From Streptomyces anulatus (GTDB lineage: Bacteria > Actinomycetota > Actinomycetes > Streptomycetales > Streptomycetaceae): a stretch of 64,000 nt of DNA. The notes below the pieces were generated by a model, which did no database searches, was not told the origin of the DNA, and was given only the letters and a program-made list of their open reading frames with translations. Within the stretch, counting starts at the first letter, position 1. Each line of letters begins with the position of its first letter. Shown one piece after another: positions 59,236-64,000 of the stretch. Made by a program: the position numbers and the translations under genes. The stretch spans positions 62,001 to 126,000 of the forward strand of contig NZ_JOEZ01000007.1 of assembly GCF_000721175.1 (NCBI RefSeq). The letters are read 5' to 3'.

Positions 59236-60747
59236 GTGACTGGCCTTCAGCTGTCGGTCGTCGTGCCGTGTTTCGACGAGGCCGAGGTGATCGAGGCCTT
59301 CCACGCCGCCTTGGTCGGCGTCCTGGACCCCCTCGGGGAGAGCTTCGAGATCTGTTACGTGGACGACGGCAGCCGGGACCGCACCCGCCTCCTGCTGAGC
59401 GGCCTGGCAGCCCGCGACCCGCGGGTCCACTACACCTCCTTCAGCCGCAACTTCGGCAAGGAGGCCGCCATGCTCGCCGGCCTCCGCATGTCGCGCGGGG
59501 CGGCCGTGGTGATCATGGACGCCGACCTCCAGCACCCGCCCGGGCTGATCCCCCGCATGCTGGAACTGCACCGGCACGGCTACGACCAGGTCATCCCGCG
59601 CCGCGACCGCACGGGCGAGGGCGTGCTCCGCAGCACCCTCAGCCACACCTACTACGCGCTCGTCCGCCGCTGCATGGACGTGGAGCTCATCGACGGGTCG
59701 GGGGACTTCCGGCTGCTGTCGCGGCGGGCCGTGGAGAGCGTCCTGTCCCTCCCCGAGAGCAACCGCTTCTCCAAGGGGATCTTCTCCTGGATCGGCTTCG
59801 ACACGGTCACCTTCCGCTACCGCAACAGTGAGCGGGTGGCGGGCCGGTCGAAGTGGGGCGGCAAGCGGCTGCTGAACTACGGCATCGACGGACTGCTCTC
59901 CTTCAACAACCGGCCGCTCCGCCTCGCGATCTACACCGGCTTCTGGGTCTTCGTCTCGGCCCTGGTCTACGCCCTGTGGACGGTCGTCAGCGTCGTCCTG
60001 CACGGCGCGGAGACGCCCGGTTACGCCACCCTGCTCACCGCCGTCGTCGCGCTCAGCGGCATCCAGCTGGTGACGCTCGGGGTCATCGGGGAGTACGTCG
60101 GCCGCATCTACCACGAGGCGAAACACCGCCCGCCCTACGTGGTGCGGGAGACCGACGCGACCTGCCGGACGCTGCCGGACGGCCCGCCGCCGCGCCCGCG
60201 GCCCACCGGAGTCACAGCGGTCACCAGGGACCCGGCCGAACGCGCCGCCCCCGCCACGGCCGTGCCCACCCGGTCCCGTACCGTCCGCCAGTTCGGCAGC
60301 TTCATCCTCATCGGCTGTGTGAACACGGCCGTCTACCTAGGGATCTACGCCTCGCTGAACCGCTGGATCCCCTACCTGACCGCCCATGTCATCGGCTACG
60401 GGGTCAGCATCGTGTGCTCGTTCCTGCTCAACTCCTACGTCACCTGCCGGACGAGGCCGACCTGGCACGCGTTCGTCCGCTATCCCCTCTCCAGCCTGGT
60501 CAACCTGGTGGCGTCCGGAGCGCTGCTCTACGGCGCGGTCAGCGGCCTCGGGATGGACAAGAACCTCGCGGCGCTGGCGGCCGGCGTCCTCGTCACGCCC
60601 GTCTCGTTCCTGCTGGCGCGGTGGGCGATCACCTCGGGCCATACCAAGGCCACCGCGGTACCGGAGGCGGTGGACGTCCCGGCCGAACCGCTGACCGGCG
60701 GCCCGGCGCCCGCACCGCTGTCCACCCGTTCGCCCCAGGACCGGTGA
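59236..60747 (+). CDS. Fusion of polyprenyl-phosphate glycosyltransferase (GtrB-type GT2) and GtrA flippase-like domain
   Basis: A 503-residue membrane protein. Residues 1-~225 are a GT2 domain with [31 protein letters not shown] and [13 protein letters not shown]. Two membrane helices (~240-300; [18 protein letters not shown]) close a DPM1/GtrB-like enzyme, which puts a sugar onto undecaprenyl phosphate. After a Pro/Thr-rich linker, residues ~355-475 are a four-helix GtrA domain ([36 protein letters not shown]), thought to flip the lipid-linked sugar. The GTG at 59236 has GGAGG six bases upstream. The next gene starts seven bases after the stop. Confidence 0.92.
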   Translation: MTGLQLSVVVPCFDEAEVIEAFHAALVGVLDPLGESFEICYVDDGSRDRTRLLLSGLAARDPRVHYTSFSRNFGKEAAMLAGLRMSRGAAVVIMDADLQHPPGLIPRMLELHRHGYDQVIPRRDRTGEGVLRSTLSHTYYALVRRCMDVELIDGSGDFRLLSRRAVESVLSLPESNRFSKGIFSWIGFDTVTFRYRNSERVAGRSKWGGKRLLNYGIDGLLSFNNRPLRLAIYTGFWVFVSALVYALWTVVSVVLHGAETPGYATLLTAVVALSGIQLVTLGVIGEYVGRIYHEAKHRPPYVVRETDATCRTLPDGPPPRPRPTGVTAVTRDPAERAAPATAVPTRSRTVRQFGSFILIGCVNTAVYLGIYASLNRWIPYLTAHVIGYGVSIVCSFLLNSYVTCRTRPTWHAFVRYPLSSLVNLVASGALLYGAVSGLGMDKNLAALAAGVLVTPVSFLLARWAITSGHTKATAVPEAVDVPAEPLTGGPAPAPLSTRSPQDR

Positions 60748-60754
60748 GGCCGCC

Positions 60755-62281
60755 ATGTCCGACGACGTTCCCGTGACCGCCGCCCCGGAGGGTCCGCCGA
60801 GCGAGGAGGCGGCGCCGGACCGGGCGGCCGACCGCCCCTCCGACCGCCCGTGGACCGCCCTCTGGGTGACCGCCCTCGCGCTCCCTCCCCTCGCCCTGCT
60901 CGCCGCCGCGTCCTGGTTCGGGCGGTGGGTGAGGCCCGGCGCGGACGACTGGTGCTTCCTGCCCGTCGTACGGGACGACGGCGTCACCGGCCTCGTCGGG
61001 AAGTTCTACTTCGACGACAACGGGCGGGTCGCCAACGCGCTCCTGGTCGGCGCGTACGCGAAGTTCCAGGTCGCGGGCCACCAGTGGTTCCCCTTCGTGA
61101 GCGGGGTCCTGGTGCTCGCGGTCCTCTGGACGGTGACCGTCCTGGCGCTGCGCCGGGCCGGCCTGCGCACCCCGCGCGGCCTGCCGCTCCTGCTCGCGGC
61201 CATGGCCACCGCGCTCTTCCTGTTCGTCACGCCGAACACGTACAAGACGTTCTACTGGCCCGCCGCGTCCGTCTCGCACACGCTGCCGCCCGTCCTGGCC
61301 TGCGCCGCCCTGATCCCGCTCCTGCTCGCCCGCACCCGCCGGGGGCGGGCCCTCGCGCTCGTCGTCGCGGTGCTCACGGGGGCCTTCCTCGCCACGCTGT
61401 CGGAGGAGACGGCGATCGTCGTCGTGACGGTGCTCCTCACCGTGCTCCTGCTGTCCGGCCGGGTCGTCCCGGCCACCGACCGGGGGTTCGTCCGCCGGTG
61501 GTGCGCGGCGGGAATCGCCGGGACGGCGGCCGGGGCCGTCGTCCTCATCACCTCACCCGGCTCCATGCGCCGCAGGGAGCGGTTCGGCGCGGAGACCACG
61601 TCCCTGCTCGCCCCCGACTCCCTCGCGGCGTCGCTGCGCGCGTTCGCCGAGATCACCGTCACCGTGACCACGACCTGGCAGTACACCGGCGCGGTCGCGG
61701 CAGGCGCACTGCTGGGATTGCTGTGCCGACGGGCGGACGGGACACCGCCCCGCCCGCCCGCGCGCTGGTCCCTGCTCGCCGCCGCAGGAGTGCTCGCGCT
61801 CCTCGTCTCCGGCTACCTCTGCACGGTCATCGCCTATCCGGTGTTCGGCGCCCGGGTGAGCGACCCGGGCGCCAACCGGCTGTGGAACGACTACCTCCTG
61901 CTGTACGTGATCCTGCTCGTCGGCGCGGGCGCCCTGCTGGGCCTGGCCCTCCGCCGGCACACCCGTCGCACCGCCCCGGCGAAGGCAGCGTGCGCCGCGC
62001 TCTGCGTCCTGGTCTGCCTGGGCCCGGCCGTGGCGCTGAGCAACCTGGACACCGCGATGCGGGCCCGGGCCGAGAAGTGGGACGCCCAGGACCGCAGGCT
62101 CCGCGAGGGGGCGGAGGCCGGGAGACGGGTCCTGCCGTACGAGCGCCTGGTGATCAGCAACATGCTGGAGCCGTTCAGCCAGGGCGGGCGTTCGTACTGG
62201 CCCGGCGGCTGCGTCGCCGACCTCTACGGACTCGACCGGGTCACGGACGGGGCCAGGGAGCGCGGCCCTCAGTACCCGTAG
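60755..62281 (+). CDS. DUF6056/GtrII-like polytopic membrane protein (probable GT-C glycosyltransferase)
   Basis: A 508-residue protein with about ten membrane helices. An acidic first loop (RPGADDWCFLPVVRDDG, then YFDDNGRVANALL) lies where GT-C transferases place catalytic acids. VTPNTYKTFYWPAASVSHTLPP and the SEETAIVVVTVL helix are typical of DUF6056. Coupled to the GtrB-GtrA fusion, it is a good candidate for the enzyme that uses the lipid-linked sugar outside the membrane to modify a wall polymer or protein. That role is inferred. Its 3' end overlaps the tail of the convergent GH6 gene by 13 bases. Confidence 0.83.
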   Translation: MSDDVPVTAAPEGPPSEEAAPDRAADRPSDRPWTALWVTALALPPLALLAAASWFGRWVRPGADDWCFLPVVRDDGVTGLVGKFYFDDNGRVANALLVGAYAKFQVAGHQWFPFVSGVLVLAVLWTVTVLALRRAGLRTPRGLPLLLAAMATALFLFVTPNTYKTFYWPAASVSHTLPPVLACAALIPLLLARTRRGRALALVVAVLTGAFLATLSEETAIVVVTVLLTVLLLSGRVVPATDRGFVRRWCAAGIAGTAAGAVVLITSPGSMRRRERFGAETTSLLAPDSLAASLRAFAEITVTVTTTWQYTGAVAAGALLGLLCRRADGTPPRPPARWSLLAAAGVLALLVSGYLCTVIAYPVFGARVSDPGANRLWNDYLLLYVILLVGAGALLGLALRRHTRRTAPAKAACAALCVLVCLGPAVALSNLDTAMRARAEKWDAQDRRLREGAEAGRRVLPYERLVISNMLEPFSQGGRSYWPGGCVADLYGLDRVTDGARERGPQYP

Positions 62282-63246
62282 ATCATCTTGTACGCGACCT
62301 CCGGCAGGAACTGCCCGGCAACCGAGCCGGCGCCGACTCCGCAGTCGCCGTCGGACTCCCCGGGGGTCTTCAGCCACAGCAGCATCTCGGCCCCGCCGCC
62401 CGTCTGGGCGGCCGCCCCCGTCCTGCGCCCGCCCGGGTTGCACCACTCGCCGTTGGAGCCGTTGCCGTTGCGGCTGGTGTCGATGACGTACGGCTTCGTA
62501 TAGCCGTAGGACGCCGACAGGGACCCGTTGACGGCGTTGCCGTACGCGGAGTTCTCGCCGGTGCCGTAGTAGTTCGAGATGTTCAGCGAGAAGCCGTGCG
62601 CCTGCCGGGCTCCCGCGCCGTCGAGGTGCTGCGCCATGGTGGCGGCGCCGATCCAGGCCGGGTTTCCGGCGTCCAGGTAGGTCCAGGTGTTGGGGGCGTG
62701 GGCGGCGAACTGGGCGAGCGCGTCCTTGAGCATGCCGTTGCGCTCGTCGATCTGTTGCTGGTTCAGGCAGCTGAAGTCGCCCAGGGAGTCGGGCTCGATG
62801 ACCACCAGGGCGGGCCGCGCGCCGATGGCCGAGGCGAACGCGGAGATCCAGGCGTGGTACGCGCTCGGGGTGCCCGCGCCGCCGCCGGAGTGCCCGCCGC
62901 AGGCGTCGCGGCCGGGAATGTTGTACGCGATCAGGACGGGCAGCTTGTCGGCGGCGTCGGCGGCTCCCACGTAGGAGCCGACCGCTGCCCCGATGTCCCC
63001 GCTCCAGGAGCCGAACCACCGGGCCATGGGGCGCGAGGAGATGTTGTCGCGGATGGCGTCGGCCCGCCCGTCTCCGGGGTTCGCCGCGACCCAGGCGGCG
63101 GGCGTCGAGCCGGGGTCGGTGTAGAACCCGCTGGTCATGCCGATCGGATCGGCGTGCGCGGTGGCGGCGGCCTGCTGCCCGGCGCCGAGGGGGAGCAGCA
63201 GACAGGCGAACGCCGATGCGGCGAGCGTGCGCAGGAGTCTTCTCAT
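62269..63246 (-). CDS. Secreted GH6-family cellulase (endoglucanase type)
   Basis: A 325-residue exported beta-1,4-glucanase with a catalytic domain only and no cellulose-binding module. The signal peptide reaches about residue 32 (LAASAFACLLLPLGAGQQAAA). GH6 motifs are IAYNIPGRDACGGHSGGG with its acid-region Asp, VVIEPDSLGD, YVIDTSRNGNG and LLWLKTPGESDGDCG. The short length and missing loop material suit an endoglucanase. The ATG at 63246 has AGAAGGG upstream and lies 17 bases below a CebR-type operator, so induction by cello-oligosaccharides is expected. Confidence 0.94.
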   Translation of the reverse strand: MRRLLRTLAASAFACLLLPLGAGQQAAATAHADPIGMTSGFYTDPGSTPAAWVAANPGDGRADAIRDNISSRPMARWFGSWSGDIGAAVGSYVGAADAADKLPVLIAYNIPGRDACGGHSGGGAGTPSAYHAWISAFASAIGARPALVVIEPDSLGDFSCLNQQQIDERNGMLKDALAQFAAHAPNTWTYLDAGNPAWIGAATMAQHLDGAGARQAHGFSLNISNYYGTGENSAYGNAVNGSLSASYGYTKPYVIDTSRNGNGSNGEWCNPGGRRTGAAAQTGGGAEMLLWLKTPGESDGDCGVGAGSVAGQFLPEVAYKMIYGY

Positions 63247-63262
63247 GCGTGCGGCCCTTCTG

Positions 63263-63276
63263 TGGGAGCGCTCCCA
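63263..63276. promoter_or_regulatory. CebR-type cellulose operator
   Basis: The perfect 14-base palindrome TGGGAGCGCTCCCA is the known binding sequence of CebR, the cello-oligosaccharide-responsive LacI-family repressor of Streptomyces. It sits 17-30 bases before the GH6 start, where binding would block transcription. Confidence 0.88.
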
Positions 63277-63486
63277 GTCGACGACGGCGCGGAGGTGAGG
63301 TGGGGTTGGGAGACGCGGGAATGGGGGGGAGGCGCGTGGGGCGGTGGGAAGTGCGTACGACGGACCGGGGGCTTCGGTCCGCTACTGCCGTCGTCAGACG
63401 AGACGGTGACAGCGGGGCACTCCGGTGTCAATGAGTCCGGCAGTGCCCCACCCGCGCAAGCGTGATCGAGAGACCTCGCTCCCGTC
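63277..63486. other. Intergenic region upstream of the GH6 gene
   Basis: About 210 bases without a supported gene. It presumably carries the GH6 promoter. A purine-rich GGGAATGGGGGGGAGG run is visible near 63320. Confidence 0.4.
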
Positions 63487-63627
63487 TCACACGGCGGGCT
63501 GGTGGACGCGGGGGATTCCCAGGTCCGGCAGGGCGAGTTGGAAGCCGCGCCCGCGGCCGGTCATGGTGCCGTCGTAGGAGAGGTCGGCCAGGCCGACGCC
63601 CAGCTGCCGCAGTTCCTCGACGAGCAT
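63487..63627 (-). CDS. Possible 46-residue hypothetical protein or gene fragment
   Basis: An ATG at 63627 with GGAGG nine bases upstream opens a short frame: MLVEELRQLGVGLADLSYDG, then TMTGRGRGFQLALPDLG. The composition is protein-like, but I do not recognise it, and the frame also continues upstream (SVAEAAH), so it may be the tail of a decayed larger gene. Confidence 0.3.
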   Translation of the reverse strand: MLVEELRQLGVGLADLSYDGTMTGRGRGFQLALPDLGIPRVHQPAV

Positions 63628-63807
63628 GTGGGCGGCCTCCGCCACGCTCCTGGGCCGACAAGGACCCGGCCGCCGCCGCCCGGCTCTCGGCCGCCCGCAC
63701 CATCCGGCAGACAGCAGTGGTCCGGCCGACGGGGTTCCGCAGGGCCGGTGTTGACGGATCGGTTCCCGGGGGGCGACGCTCACCGCACCAGGGATGAGAG
63801 GTGGAAC

Positions 63808-64000
63808 ATGGAGGCACGTGCCTCGGAACTCGCTTTCGGACAGAAGGTGTTGGAGGCCCAGCCCTTCAGCGTCCTGCTGGGCGCACGGCTGACGGCCTTC
63901 GGCGAGGGAGCGGCGGTCCTGGAGCTGGACGTACGGGACGAGCTGCGCCAGCAGAACGGCTTCGTCCACGGAGGCGTCCTGAGCTACGCCGCCGACAACG
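63808..64000 (+). CDS. PaaI-type hotdog-fold thioesterase, N-terminal part (3' end outside window)
   Basis: The first 64 residues of a hotdog-fold acyl-CoA thioesterase. It reads MEARASELAFGQKVLEAQPF, then GARLTAFGEGAAVLELDVRD and LRQQNGFVHGGVLSYAADN. The NGFVHGGVLSYAAD stretch is the PaaI-family signature around the central helix. The ATG at 63808 follows GAGAGGTGGAAC. The rest of the gene and its context lie outside the window. Confidence 0.85.
   Translation, partial: MEARASELAFGQKVLEAQPFSVLLGARLTAFGEGAAVLELDVRDELRQQNGFVHGGVLSYAADN

Overview
The window is 64 kb of very GC-rich DNA with GTG/ATG/TTG starts, AGGAGG-type ribosome binding sites, SpoIIE-type phosphatases with fused kinase domains, a WhiB-like regulator, polyphosphate glucokinase, a CebR-type operator and SPOR/GntR/DUF402/DUF6542 genes. 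Together these point to Streptomyces or a very close relative. No rRNA, tRNA, CRISPR array or intact insertion sequence was seen.

Layout. 1-6.9 kb: the end of a penicillin-binding protein, a PP2C phosphatase, a DUF402 protein, class II fumarase and a secreted GDSL/SGNH lipase with a ricin-type lectin domain. 7.0-24.2 kb: a PKS-NRPS gene cluster with an exporter and a divergent LuxR-type regulator, lying between the class II and class I fumarase genes. 24.2-37.2 kb: core genes, namely class I fumarase, a LiaF-like DUF1707 protein, a WhiB-like regulator, glpX, DUF4245, a nitroreductase, xseB/xseA, an APC permease, ispH, ppgK, DUF6542 and ychF. 37.2-42.85 kb: a decayed accessory island with IS3, ISAs1 and ISL3 transposase remnants, a PIN/RHH toxin-antitoxin pair, a AAA ATPase behind a palindrome, and two genes truncated at transposase junctions. 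42.9-50.8 kb: an NfeD/SPFH membrane pair, a DUF4242 protein, a secreted GH65 enzyme, a dead threonine-synthase-like gene, a subtilase and a GH18 fragment. 50.9-64 kb: a GntR regulator, a SPOR protein, a Nudix hydrolase, an anti-sigma-type ATPase, a PAS-GAF-PP2C-ATPase phosphatase, PspA and a TPM protein, a GtrB-GtrA fusion with a GT-C-like partner, a GH6 cellulase behind a CebR site, and the start of a hotdog thioesterase.

The most interesting region is the cluster at 7-24 kb. One operon runs leftward: MFS exporter, PKS (KS-AT-ACP), aminotransferase-monooxygenase-C-T-C, M18 aminopeptidase, type II thioesterase, SDR, and A-T. The PKS plus aminotransferase plus luciferase-like monooxygenase order is that expected for an alpha-hydroxy-beta-amino acid, the warhead of microginin-, bestatin- and amastatin-type aminopeptidase inhibitors. 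The aminopeptidase, translationally coupled to the megasynthase, then reads naturally as a self-resistance copy of the target. The synthase also has a carrier domain with no adenylation domain, no visible starter-loading domain, and a Thr-like adenylation code. The product is inferred, not proven.

The rest is mostly ordinary chromosome, with local decay: a threonine-synthase-like pseudogene whose PLP lysine is replaced by glutamate, a GH18 fragment and several transposase scars. A 27-bp element shared by the gntR and SPOR-gene upstream regions and the CebR palindrome before the GH6 gene are the clearest regulatory signals.
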